This document shows positions 36,232 through 45,109 of a stretch of 64,000 nucleotides of DNA, piece by piece. The first letter of the stretch is position 1. Each line of letters begins with the position of its first letter. The notes beneath the pieces were generated by a model, which made no database searches, was not told the DNA's origin, and was given only the letters and a program-made list of their open reading frames with translations. Location: positions 3,085,937 to 3,149,936 of the forward strand of contig NZ_LR733817.1 of the NCBI RefSeq assembly GCF_902506165.1. The letters are read 5' to 3'. This stretch comes from Bosea sp. 29B (lineage in GTDB: Bacteria > Pseudomonadota > Alphaproteobacteria > Rhizobiales > Beijerinckiaceae). Made by a program: the position numbers and the translations under genes.

Positions 36232-39200
36232 TGCTGGCGTCCAAGAATATCTGAAGCCGAGCTGATGCGATCGAGGGTCTTGAGCTTGCGCACGATAGGC
36301 CGGAGGGGATTCTTGCTTGTTTCAAACATGCGAGCGGCCCCAATGATCAGTAGCCTGTCCATAGCTCGGGAAAGCGCGACGTTTATCCGGTTACGGCTGC
36401 GAACATGGCCCATATCGCGTTCGAAATTGCTGCGCACGAGCGAAAGGATGACAATCCGATTTTGCTTTCCCTGATAGGCGTCGACCGTGTCCACCTTGAT
36501 CAGGTTGCGAAGTTCCTGCGGGAGGTCGGAAGACACGACGAGGCTCGAAATCAGCTCCGCCTGCTGAGCATACATGCAGATCACACCGATCAGATGCTCG
36601 CCTTCCTTCAACTCCAGTTCGGAAAGCCGGTCGAGGAAGGGACGGGAGCGTCCGATACGCCTCAGCAGCTCGATAACTGTCAGAGCTTCGCGACGATTCG
36701 TGAAGCTGGTTCCGGCCTGCGCCTCAGTCGACGATTTCCCACTGGAATCCAGCCAGATAACCTGTTTGTCGAGCGGGGTGGGCAAGAGCGCGTAGAGGTC
36801 GAGAGGTTCGGGTCGGCTCCGCACCAAGCCTTCGCTGTTGTAGAACGTGCCCGAGACCAGCGCATGAATTTCAGACGCCATCCGATACTGGCGCACGAGC
36901 GTTTGAGCGACGGCCTTGCCGTACCCGGATCTGAAAGCCCTTTCAAAGTCACTGCGACGCAACTCGGCAAGGGAGGGTGCTTTCAGCCGTTCGCTTACGG
37001 TGCGGATGAGTTCGTGGTCGAACAGCGGCGGCAGTTGCTTGTGATCCCCAACCAGGAGCACTCGCTTGCCCGACTGCATCCCGACCGCAAGCTCGCTCGG
37101 CGTGCAGCGCGCAGCCTCGTCGATCACCACCAGGTCAAATGCACCACGGTCGATCCGAAGGCCTGGGCGTCCGATGCCCACACAGGTGCCACATACCAGG
37201 TTGCGGCTGCGTGCCAGAAACTCTTCGAGCGTGCGGCCTCGCAGCCCCAGGGCTTGCGACCAATTCAAAGATAGGGCGTTGAGTCGCGCCAGCCGCCGAG
37301 TGGCGTCGGGATCGAAAACCCGGTGTCGTCGAGCCGCATCGTCGAGCATCTCCTCAAACACCTCATCCGGCTCACCTTCGAACGAGCGATGCTCCACGGA
37401 AAGGCGGCGCTCGAAAGCAGCCGACAGCGCTTGCAGACGAATCTGAGCGGTTTTGGCGAGTTCAGGGGCGATGTCATCATCGATCTCCCGGCGAGCCAGC
37501 GACATCTGTCGAACAATGGGGCCATAAGTCGCCTCGATCTCGAAGATGTCGCGTATGAACTCCGTCTCTAGGCCCAACCTGCGCGCGGGGATCAGCATCC
37601 TGTCCTTCAGTTCCGCCCGGAATAGTTCGCGATAGCGGTCCTGGACGGATTGCGAATGGAATTTTTGCAGACTTGAGGATATCTTTTCGTGGTCCCCGAT
37701 TCGCAGCAGGTCGATTTCCCCCCCGACCGTGTTCGAGACCTTGAGGATGCGCTCGGCGACCTCGTTGACTGCCTCGTGCGACTGAGACAAGACGAGGACA
37801 TTGCGCATCTTGCCTTCATTGAGCGCGTGGTGAACGAACGAGGCAATGAAGCTGGTCTTGCCGGTACCTGGCGGCCCCTGCAGCAAGCCGAGAGGACCAA
37901 ATTTCCAGAGATGATTGAAGGCCGCTTCCTGCTCTTCATTCAGGCCGTATCGTTGCAATAGACCCTTCGGAACCTCGTCGGCCATCACCCTGGGTTCAAG
38001 TTGAGCCAGGGGGTCAAAATATGAGACCAGCTCAGGCAACTGGCCGAGGCCCTGCACCACTCTGGTCAGGGCCTTCGATCGGCGCTGAAAACTGCCGACG
38101 CTTCCAGAATTCTGGATTCGAAGGCGATCTCCGGTTCGCAGGCGGCGATATCCGCGCGCATTGCGCAACGTCACGACGCCTGCGCGGCTACGCCCCAGGT
38201 CGACATCGCCAATCTTGCTGCCGTTGAAGCTGACGCTGACGCCTCCCTGAGCGTCACCCAACTCAATGGCTTCCGAGGTTTCCTCCTTGGATGTCTCCGT
38301 GCACCGCAGGATCACCACACCAGCTTCACCTGTTTCCGCCGGGGGCTGATCCAGTGTCAGTTCCGGCTGGATAGCTTCCTCCACCGCGATCGTTTCCCGC
38401 CAGAATCTGGCGACGGGGAAACGCCATGGCTTCTTCCGGGGCTCGGGGAGCGATTTACCGTCAGCGGGGCGGGTAGCTGGAGAGGGCGTATCCGCGCCTT
38501 CGAAGGCGGCCATCTCTTCATCGACGGCCCCTGGATCAGGAAGCGAAAGAGCCTCCGCAACGTCATCACCGTCCGAAACAGAGACGGAGGAAGCCCCACG
38601 GGTTTGGTAGGCGGTGTGCTCACTCAAGCGCGATAGCAGCGCCTCAATTCCGGAGAATCGTAATATTCGCGAGTGCGCAATCTGGATGGTTCCCGGGAAG
38701 GAGAGGATGCGCCTACCCAATGCCCAGCCGACGGCTCGAACGTCCGCTCGTGCGACAAAGGCCCGTTTCGGGCGATGGTCGGCAGGGTCGATCTCGATAG
38801 TGAGCTTCTGGTCGAAGCCAAATATCTCGACCTGATGGCGGTCTTTCTGGACGACGTGAAACCGGCCATTATCCGCCAGGAGCTTACCTTCGAAGCCAGG
38901 TGATCTGAGCTCGAAGGTGAGATGAAACTCCTCGGCCTGGTCGCGATCCTTCCTTTTCGCCTGTTGGCCAGAGACTGCCTTTCTCAAGTACTTCATTGTC
39001 AGCCACGGTGCCTCCTCCGCGCCGCATTTGACGGCGGAGGCACGGATTTCATTGGCGAGCGGGGAGGATGTCGGCCGGTTCTCTGCCAGCTCCAACGCGA
39101 TAGCGCAAACGGCGAACCGGTCGCGTATCAGCGGATTGTCTTCGTCGTTAGGAGGGCAGTAGGCTTGCGTCCGCCTCTCGCCCGACGCGTCTGGCGCATA

Positions 39201-41198
39201 GTCGAGAAGGTCGAGCAAGATCGGTGTCGGTTTCTGCTCCGAGGACTCGGCCTTTTCGGGGTCGTTTGCAGGGGCGCGGCTTACGAGGATGTTGTCTGGC
39301 TTAAGATCCCCATGGGTCAGGCCCACTGCATGAAGCTCTTCTGTGGCGGTGACCAGGCCCATCAGGAAGGCGCGGATTTCCTCATCTGACCATTGCGCGG
39401 TCGCCTTTGGATCCAGCGTTTGCCCTTCAAGCCATTCCTGAGCCAACAGGAGGCCGTCCATTGACAGGCAAGCTGTATGAATTCGGGGAGCCCAGGGCGC
39501 TGACAATGTCTGAATCTTGTCGGCTCGCGCGAAAAACTCGATCAAACGAGGAGCGGCCTTGCGTCGATCACCCAGGAAATTTTCGGGCCAGCTTTTGACC
39601 AGCACGGTTTCACCGGCGGCTCCCCCGATACGCTGAGCCTTGAAGACGCGAACGGGTTTGCGAGAAATCCAGTCAAGCACGTCATGATCGGCAACGGGGT
39701 CGATTTCCTGCCGATATCGTTCCAGTTGGCGCTCCAGGGAGACGACCTGGCTGCGGTGAATAATGTTCGCGAATTGCTGAGCGGCTTCGACGACATCTAC
39801 CGGGCGGTCTGTCGCGTTGATTGAAAGGGCCGCGTCGAACCATGGCCCCAGATCGGCTGGTACATCCGGACGATCCGACGTCATCGCCGTCCAGACCGGA
39901 ACCTCGTCGATTTCGGGCAAGCGTTCGCCGGTTAGCAATGTCCAGACGACAGCCGCCGCAAGGAAAACATCGGTCTGGAACGGCGTACCGCGCTTTCCCG
40001 CGCCGGTGTCCTCGGGCGTGCGAAACCCTCCGGCCAGGATCTTGCTGCGTTTCGCGCCGATCGTTTCGCGATCCGGGTAATGGGCCGCGCCGAAACTCGA
40101 CAACACAACGTTGCTACGACGCTCGTCGATCCAAACGGAATGCCGGTCCAGATCGCGGTGCGCGACGCGCAGCCGATGCAGAGCCGCGACCCGGTCGAGG
40201 AAGAGCTTGGCAAACTCAAGTCGGCGATCCCGGTCGTGGTCGACGAGTGAACCAACGAAGCGCGTCAGGCGAGCCAGTCCGACGTGCCGCTCGAAGACCT
40301 CCGAGTGCCGCAAGGGATATTCGCGATCGTAGGCGATCGAGCGCATGACGTAGTTGTCATAGAGCTGGGAGTTGCCAGCTCTGAGGTAGCCAAGAACCGA
40401 TCGCTCTCGCTCGGCAACCGGGCGGCGCTCCTCCTCTATGCTGAAGGCATCCGGATCCTCGTCGAACCGCCAAAGACGCAGCAATCCCGTGTAATTCGGA
40501 TCGCCTGCTTCGTGGCACGGGTACTCTTCGTATAGACGGTGGCTGAACTCTGGCTGCCCGGTGGGAACAAAGCCGTGGTACTTGGCTCGGCTGGCTTCGA
40601 TCAACCGGCCGTTGGCAAACAATTTTTGGAGCGCCTGGTAGAAAGGTCCAGTGTTGAGCGGCGCAGATGTCCCGAAGCTGCTGCGGCCGCAATAAGTCTT
40701 TCTAAACTCGTTTTCGTTGCCGATGCGGATGAAATCCGAGAGCTTGAAGCAATTCTCGCGCTCCGTAGCATCCAAACCGCTGAGATCGCTTTGCTCGTGC
40801 GTGAAGACGACCGCGCTCTCAATTGGGGGACACCCGGGAATCTGGTGGACTTGGCGACGGATAATTTCAGCGAGGAATTTCGCGTTGTCGCGAATCTTGT
40901 AATAGGCGGACGGTCCGTAATCCTCGTTGCCCTTGAACCAGGTCCCGCTGCGGGATTCGATCTTGCCGCGGACATGTTTCAGGTCGACCAGGATCAACCG
41001 GTCGGGAGCGATTATGACGACGTCGATCTCCCGGTCGTGCCCGTAACGCTTCGGGATGCACAAAGTGAAATTGGCGTAGCCTTTCCAGGCCATTGGCAGC
41101 TTTTGACGAAACTCCGCCAGCCCTATCTTTTCGGTCGGCTGGGGCCCCTGCGGACGCAAGAATTCGATGCGCATTTTGTTGGCCTGGGCTCCGGACAT
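36228..41198 (-). CDS. 1656-aa NERD / kinase-like / kinase-like / SF1 helicase fusion
   Basis: N-terminal NERD nuclease-like domain (about residues 20-140; EIDVVIIAPDRLILVDLKHV with the D-x-K pattern). First kinase-like domain about 220-480 with AHRDLDRHS (349 = catalytic-type Asp) but SFG in place of DFG. Second kinase-like domain about 510-700 with THGDLKPDNILV (628-640) and a divergent DFG segment. After a linker, a UPF1/COG1112-type superfamily 1 helicase: GPPGTGKT 1108-1115, DEAA 1360-1363, GDHKQLPP 1384-1391, QYRM 1437-1440, then VDAYQGKQ and NVALSRA. Predicted to act on nucleic acids, with kinase-like control. Similar mixtures occur in phage-defence proteins (inference). Confidence 0.88.
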   Translation of the reverse strand: MSGAQANKMRIEFLRPQGPQPTEKIGLAEFRQKLPMAWKGYANFTLCIPKRYGHDREIDVVIIAPDRLILVDLKHVRGKIESRSGTWFKGNEDYGPSAYYKIRDNAKFLAEIIRRQVHQIPGCPPIESAVVFTHEQSDLSGLDATERENCFKLSDFIRIGNENEFRKTYCGRSSFGTSAPLNTGPFYQALQKLFANGRLIEASRAKYHGFVPTGQPEFSHRLYEEYPCHEAGDPNYTGLLRLWRFDEDPDAFSIEEERRPVAERERSVLGYLRAGNSQLYDNYVMRSIAYDREYPLRHSEVFERHVGLARLTRFVGSLVDHDRDRRLEFAKLFLDRVAALHRLRVAHRDLDRHSVWIDERRSNVVLSSFGAAHYPDRETIGAKRSKILAGGFRTPEDTGAGKRGTPFQTDVFLAAAVVWTLLTGERLPEIDEVPVWTAMTSDRPDVPADLGPWFDAALSINATDRPVDVVEAAQQFANIIHRSQVVSLERQLERYRQEIDPVADHDVLDWISRKPVRVFKAQRIGGAAGETVLVKSWPENFLGDRRKAAPRLIEFFARADKIQTLSAPWAPRIHTACLSMDGLLLAQEWLEGQTLDPKATAQWSDEEIRAFLMGLVTATEELHAVGLTHGDLKPDNILVSRAPANDPEKAESSEQKPTPILLDLLDYAPDASGERRTQAYCPPNDEDNPLIRDRFAVCAIALELAENRPTSSPLANEIRASAVKCGAEEAPWLTMKYLRKAVSGQQAKRKDRDQAEEFHLTFELRSPGFEGKLLADNGRFHVVQKDRHQVEIFGFDQKLTIEIDPADHRPKRAFVARADVRAVGWALGRRILSFPGTIQIAHSRILRFSGIEALLSRLSEHTAYQTRGASSVSVSDGDDVAEALSLPDPGAVDEEMAAFEGADTPSPATRPADGKSLPEPRKKPWRFPVARFWRETIAVEEAIQPELTLDQPPAETGEAGVVILRCTETSKEETSEAIELGDAQGGVSVSFNGSKIGDVDLGRSRAGVVTLRNARGYRRLRTGDRLRIQNSGSVGSFQRRSKALTRVVQGLGQLPELVSYFDPLAQLEPRVMADEVPKGLLQRYGLNEEQEAAFNHLWKFGPLGLLQGPPGTGKTSFIASFVHHALNEGKMRNVLVLSQSHEAVNEVAERILKVSNTVGGEIDLLRIGDHEKISSSLQKFHSQSVQDRYRELFRAELKDRMLIPARRLGLETEFIRDIFEIEATYGPIVRQMSLARREIDDDIAPELAKTAQIRLQALSAAFERRLSVEHRSFEGEPDEVFEEMLDDAARRHRVFDPDATRRLARLNALSLNWSQALGLRGRTLEEFLARSRNLVCGTCVGIGRPGLRIDRGAFDLVVIDEAARCTPSELAVGMQSGKRVLLVGDHKQLPPLFDHELIRTVSERLKAPSLAELRRSDFERAFRSGYGKAVAQTLVRQYRMASEIHALVSGTFYNSEGLVRSRPEPLDLYALLPTPLDKQVIWLDSSGKSSTEAQAGTSFTNRREALTVIELLRRIGRSRPFLDRLSELELKEGEHLIGVICMYAQQAELISSLVVSSDLPQELRNLIKVDTVDAYQGKQNRIVILSLVRSNFERDMGHVRSRNRINVALSRAMDRLLIIGAARMFETSKNPLRPIVRKLKTLDRISSASDILGRQQ

Positions 41199-41683
41199 TA
41201 TCCGCGCCTGGAGCTCGCTCCGCTTTTGCAGTTTAGCCCCGACTCATCTGCAGGTTAGCCCACCTCATTCGAATAGCTAGTCGAGGTACTGTGGCCTGAC
41301 ACACTATCTGCGCGTACCGTGCCTTCGTAGCGCCGAGTAACCCAAGCATCGAGCTGTTCAGTAAAGCGCGTGGAACGGCTGGAAGGGGTCAGTTCGCCTG
41401 ACGCCAGAGCCATGCCGGGGTAACTACCGCGAGCACCAACGCCGCCACGATCAGCGTTCTCATCCATACGGCTCGCGAGTTGGTTGAAAAGATCCGAGGA
41501 CCCTGCATGAACAACCACCACAACACACAAGATGGATACATTGAACGAGGAGAGACAGTTCGCCGTCAACTCCCTGGATGTTGAGCTACACTCTTGTCTC
41601 TCTCATTCGACAGGAATAAGCGGGTCGCAGATTGTTGATTCTTCGCCCTCCAATAACCAAACCCATTGAGTCAGGAGACGACA
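41199..41683. other. Intergenic region between helicase unit and MucR gene
   Basis: Divergent promoter region of about 0.48 kb. A minus-strand frame (41255-41569) starts with TTG and has no family match. No clear operator could be identified. Confidence 0.4.
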
Positions 41684-42115
41684 GTGGCTGAAGAGAACGA
41701 AAACCTGATCGGCCTGGTTGCGGATATCGTTTCTGCTTACGTCTCGAACAATAGTGTCCCGGCCGGTGAACTCCCCGCGCTGATCGCCACGACCCATGCC
41801 GCGATCGCCGGGTTGGGCTTGGAGCCGGCAGCGGCCGTCGAGGAGAAGCCGACGCCGGCTGTGTCCTTGAAGAAGTCGATCACCCCGGATTTCCTGATCT
41901 GCCTGGAGGACGGCAAGAAGTTCAAGTCGCTGAAGCGCCACCTGCGCACGGCCTACAACATGTCGCCGGAAGAGTACCGGGCGCGCTGGGGGCTGCCGGC
42001 TGACTATCCCATGGTTGCACCTGCCTATGCCGAGGCTCGCTCCACGCTGGCCAAGAAGATGGGCTTGGGGCAGCAGCGCCGGAAGTCGCCGGCGCGCGGC
42101 AAGGCCAAGGCCTGA
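41684..42115 (+). CDS. Ros/MucR-family transcriptional regulator
   Basis: A 143-aa MucR/Ros protein: an N-terminal helical domain (ENLIGLVADIVSAYVSNN) and a zinc-finger-like DNA-binding domain (CLEDGKKFKSLKRHLRTAYN, then YRARWGLPADYPMVAPAYA). The first metal-ligand pair is C-x-x-D, as in zinc-independent MucR homologues. These are xenogeneic-silencer-like regulators that bind AT-rich DNA (family knowledge). GTG at 41684 is preferred because AGGAGACGACA precedes it. It sits 29 nt before an HU gene. Confidence 0.92.
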   Translation: MAEENENLIGLVADIVSAYVSNNSVPAGELPALIATTHAAIAGLGLEPAAAVEEKPTPAVSLKKSITPDFLICLEDGKKFKSLKRHLRTAYNMSPEEYRARWGLPADYPMVAPAYAEARSTLAKKMGLGQQRRKSPARGKAKA

Positions 42116-42144
42116 GCACGTTTGATTGAACCTGGAGATACTCG

Positions 42145-42417
42145 ATGACCAAGAACGAGCTCATTGCTGCCATCGCGGAAGAGACGGCCAAGTCCAAGGC
42201 CGATGTGTCGGCTGTGCTGACCTCCCTTGCGGGCGTGGTGTCCAAGACGCTCAAGTCGGGCGGCGACGTGATGCTCGGTGGCGTCGGCAAGCTGTCCTCG
42301 GCCAAGCGTGATGCGCGGCAGGCCCGTAACCCCTCGACGGGTGCGATGATCGACGTGCCGGCGAAGACGGTCGTCAAGTTCAAGGTGGCCAAGGACCTCG
42401 CGGACGCCGTCGCCTGA
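42145..42417 (+). CDS. HU-family DNA-binding protein
   Basis: A 90-aa HU/IHF-type protein with the family arrangement MTKNELIAAIAEETAKSKAD, VMLGGVGKLSS and ARNPSTGAMIDVPAKTVVKF. It bends and compacts DNA (family knowledge). It forms a pair with the MucR gene upstream, and the two together could package or silence the island. The last 37 nt recur in altered form at 48670-48706. Confidence 0.92.
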   Translation: MTKNELIAAIAEETAKSKADVSAVLTSLAGVVSKTLKSGGDVMLGGVGKLSSAKRDARQARNPSTGAMIDVPAKTVVKFKVAKDLADAVA

Positions 42418-42502
42418 ATTCTCTTGGCTATCCGGATTATCGCGTGGGGAGTCGTGTGCAGCATTACCCCGGCAACAGCACGGTTCTTGCTTGGTGCGGG
42501 GC

Positions 42503-42528
42503 CCTTAGCTATATCCTTAGCTAAGGAG
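42503..42528 (+). promoter_or_regulatory. Direct and inverted repeat operator of the VapBC-type module
   Basis: CCTTAGCTA occurs at 42503-42511 and 42515-42523, and the second copy is half of a 12-bp palindrome CCTTAGCTAAGG (42515-42526). The palindrome overlaps the antitoxin ribosome site AAGGAG. This is the classical layout for antitoxin autorepression. Confidence 0.65.
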
Positions 42529-42535
42529 AGTGCTC

Positions 42536-42769
42536 ATGGCCCAGTTCTCGGTTCACGAAGCGAAGACCAATCTATCCAAACTGATCGCAGACGCACTTGA
42601 GGGCGGAGATGTCGTCATCGCTCGTGGTAACGTGCCGGCAGTACGCCTGGTGCCGGTCTCGCCACGCGGCAAGCGGCGCTTTGGGGCACTCAAAGGAAAG
42701 ATTGCCGTCGATGCGCGCTTTGACGAGCCGTTGCCAGAGGACGAACTCGTGGGATGGAATCTCACTTGA
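42536..42769 (+). CDS. Phd/YefM-type antitoxin
   Basis: A 77-aa antitoxin beginning MAQFSVHEAKTNLSKLIADA, the Phd/YefM signature, with a C-terminal tail (RRFGALKGKIAVDARFDEPL) that would wrap the PIN toxin. AAGGAGAG lies 5 nt before the ATG. It overlaps the toxin gene by 16 nt. It binds its own promoter and neutralises the toxin (family knowledge). Confidence 0.9.
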   Translation: MAQFSVHEAKTNLSKLIADALEGGDVVIARGNVPAVRLVPVSPRGKRRFGALKGKIAVDARFDEPLPEDELVGWNLT

Positions 42770-43152
42770 GGCTGCTACTCGATACCCATGCTCTGATTTG
42801 GTGGCTTGCGGGTGACGAGGCGCTGAGCAGTCGGGCCCGCGAGGCGATCGAGGACGAGGGCAACAGCATCGCCGTCAGTGCCGCCTCAGCCATGGAGATT
42901 GCCACCAAATTCCGAATAGGGAAACTTCCTGACGCCGCGCCGCTAGCGCAGGACTTCGAGGCGATCATCGCCGATCAAGGCTTTATTGAGCTGGCGATCA
43001 CCGTTCTCCATGCCCTGCGAGCCGGTGAGATGAACATTGCACACAAGGACCCGTTCGACCGCTTCCTGATTGCCCAGGCTCAATCCGAGGACATGGTACT
43101 GATTTCGAACGAAGCGCTATTCGACGGCTTCGCCGTCAAACGCCTGTGGTAG
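42754..43152 (+). CDS. VapC-type PIN-domain toxin
   Basis: A 132-aa PIN-domain protein: LLLDTHALIWWLAGD (first Asp), SAASAMEIATKFRIGKL (Glu), KDPFDRFLIAQAQSED (Asp pair) and LISNEALFDGF at the end. It is predicted to be an RNase toxin (family knowledge). All four acidic positions are present, so it is likely functional. It partners the antitoxin upstream. Confidence 0.92.
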   Translation: MESHLRLLLDTHALIWWLAGDEALSSRAREAIEDEGNSIAVSAASAMEIATKFRIGKLPDAAPLAQDFEAIIADQGFIELAITVLHALRAGEMNIAHKDPFDRFLIAQAQSEDMVLISNEALFDGFAVKRLW

Positions 43153-43274
43153 CGAGTTCCCCACACGGTAATCCGAAAGGCCATTCTCTTCGCGGGTAGC
43201 CCCACGGGGTGGCCGTATCCTGGAAGTGACCGGATCTGTGATGCAAGGTAGTCTCTGGCGAAGGGAGCACGAGC

Positions 43275-43535
43275 ATGCCCAAGCTGGAGCTGAGCGATCC
43301 AATCACCTTGCGGTTGCCCGCGGACGTCTTGCGGGACATCGAGCAGGTCGGTCAGGCCCTCGATCGGACCCGGAGCTGGGTCATGGTTCGAGCCCTTAAG
43401 CTATATCTCGCGTCAGAAGGCCGTGACGTCCTGGCGATAATCGAAGGTCGGCGGCAAATCGCAGCAGGGCAATCTCATGACATGGATGATGTCCTGAGGG
43501 AGATCGAGGCGATCGTGGAAGGCAGGGTCGCCTAA
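43275..43535 (+). CDS. CopG/RHH-type antitoxin without an adjacent toxin
   Basis: An 86-aa ribbon-helix-helix protein (SDPITLRLPADVLRDIEQVG, then RTRSWVMVRALKLYL). Proteins of this sort usually pair with a ParE toxin encoded immediately downstream. The 140 nt that follow contain no toxin frame and the next gene is on the opposite strand, so this is a solitary antitoxin. Confidence 0.8.
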   Translation: MPKLELSDPITLRLPADVLRDIEQVGQALDRTRSWVMVRALKLYLASEGRDVLAIIEGRRQIAAGQSHDMDDVLREIEAIVEGRVA

Positions 43536-43676
43536 GAAAGGCCCGGTCTCCCGGGGCAGCGCGAACCCGACTTCGCGAAGAGGCTCGATACCTAAAGATT
43601 GCAGTCCAGCTGCGGTCGAGGCGATCCGATCATCAGCTCACTGGTGGCCTATGGATTTGGGCCGCAAGACCCGTCC

Positions 43677-44114
43677 CTAAGGCACGCGCAGCGTGGTGAC
43701 TTTCTGCAGCGCTTCCTGAGCCCTGGAGATTTCCTTGAGCACGTCTGCAAGGAAGCTCTGCATCAGCTTCAGCCGGGTAGGCTCCATCGGAGCGGCGTCC
43801 GACGAAAGCCGCGCCAGGCCTTCGCAAACGCCAGCGAAGTCCCGGCTCATGTCTGACAGCAAGAATGCCATATTCTCGACGGTCAGCGTCAATTCGATGG
43901 GTTCCTGAGGCGCTGCTTGCGACAAGGCGGAGCTCGTTTGCAGCGAGAAGTCCGTCAATCCCATCAGCACCTGCTCGCCGGAGTCGCCGTCGAGCGCACC
44001 GAACGTGGTCAACAGCCGGGTCTGCGATGCATTGACGACGGTCATCCGTCGGCCGATGGCACCGGATAGCCCAATCGGAATTTCCGGGCCGATGTCATCC
44101 GCGGTGTCAGTCAT
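43677..44114 (-). CDS. Hypothetical 145-aa protein, third gene of a nitrilase-like operon
   Basis: Begins MTDTADDIGPEIPIG and is mainly helical, with no cysteines in metal-binding arrangement and no membrane span. It overlaps the end of the winged-helix gene (ATGA). Function unknown; probably a partner of that protein. Confidence 0.65.
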   Translation of the reverse strand: MTDTADDIGPEIPIGLSGAIGRRMTVVNASQTRLLTTFGALDGDSGEQVLMGLTDFSLQTSSALSQAAPQEPIELTLTVENMAFLLSDMSRDFAGVCEGLARLSSDAAPMEPTRLKLMQSFLADVLKEISRAQEALQKVTTLRVP

Positions 44115-45031
44115 GCGTCATCGGCCTGGTGTTTGAACGCAAGGAATGCGGGGGAGGGCAGCATCGAGTGAGCCAATGCAGGGTTATTGGGCTGGTCCGG
44201 AAACGCCTTCGCCAAGCAATCCACATAAGTGAGTTTGTTGGGGTAAGACGACGCCTTGACCACGAACACATGTCTATCCGTCGCAATTCTGAGGCCAATG
44301 ATGGCTCCGGCAGGCGTCGGAGGATCAGCCGGCCGAACGTTTGGTAGCGGCAGGGAATGAGGATCATGGAAGGGCAAGTAGCCGTGAGCGAATTGGCGCG
44401 AGATCTCTTCCTGGATAATCCGCTGCACTGACAGAAAATCGTCCACGGAGAGCGGCGAGTGGCTCGGCGTCAGGCGGGCAGCTTCATGTTCGCCGGCGCG
44501 CGTGATCTCGACGACCACACGCTTGCCGTCCATTGATTTGATCACCAGGCCAGCGTCGACGAGCATGTTGATCACACGTGTCAGGTTTGCCTGCTGCAAT
44601 CCAAGTTGCGTCCCGAGTTCACTGCGCTCCAGGCGCTTATCCGGCGCCTCTGCCAGAAGCGTCAGCATCTTGCGCGTATGGGATCGCTGAAGAACGAATT
44701 TCGGGTCCGAGATTTCAGCTGACGCAATCGACTCATGGATGAGCTCAGCCAGCATTTCGAAGCGCGCGGCCAGCTTCTGATCGACATCATTGGCTCGCGT
44801 TGCCAGTCGACGCAGTAAATCATGCCAATCGGCGAGCTCGCTGTCGCTGCGGCGACTGGTCAGAGCTTTCCACGCCCAGGCGCGCATTGTCGACGCAACT
44901 TTCTTGAAAACGTCGACCGAAGGCTGTGCAAGAGCTTGCTGGAGGATGGCGCGCGCTTCGACTGCACTCGCATCTGCCAGGGCGATCCTGTCGAGTCCGA
45001 GAGTGTTGGCCATATGCGGCTTGTAACCCAT
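44111..45031 (-). CDS. MarR-like winged-helix protein, 306 aa
   Basis: A helical N-terminal region of about 120 residues, then a winged helix (about 125-195: RKMLTLLAEAPDKRLERSEL, LGLQQANLTRVINMLVDAGL) of MarR type and a C-terminal extension of about 100 residues. AGGAAAC precedes the ATG. Second gene of a three-gene minus-strand operon starting with the nitrilase-like gene; likely regulator of that unit or a nucleic-acid sensor. Confidence 0.7.
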   Translation of the reverse strand: MGYKPHMANTLGLDRIALADASAVEARAILQQALAQPSVDVFKKVASTMRAWAWKALTSRRSDSELADWHDLLRRLATRANDVDQKLAARFEMLAELIHESIASAEISDPKFVLQRSHTRKMLTLLAEAPDKRLERSELGTQLGLQQANLTRVINMLVDAGLVIKSMDGKRVVVEITRAGEHEAARLTPSHSPLSVDDFLSVQRIIQEEISRQFAHGYLPFHDPHSLPLPNVRPADPPTPAGAIIGLRIATDRHVFVVKASSYPNKLTYVDCLAKAFPDQPNNPALAHSMLPSPAFLAFKHQADDA

Positions 45032-45109
45032 GTTTCCTAATCGATGCTTTATATCGCTTCAGTACGTTTTAGCTAGCAACTGAAATTACGGACACAAGCT
45101 CGTGCGGCG

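Noticed and set aside
34657..41198. Calling the helicase unit Mokosh
   Set aside because: The partner shows no PLD HxK motif and the large protein has additional NERD and kinase-like domains, so the label is not supported from sequence alone.
41255..41569. Minus-strand 104-codon frame between the helicase and MucR genes
   Set aside because: TTG start without a ribosome site and no recognisable family; likely spacer.
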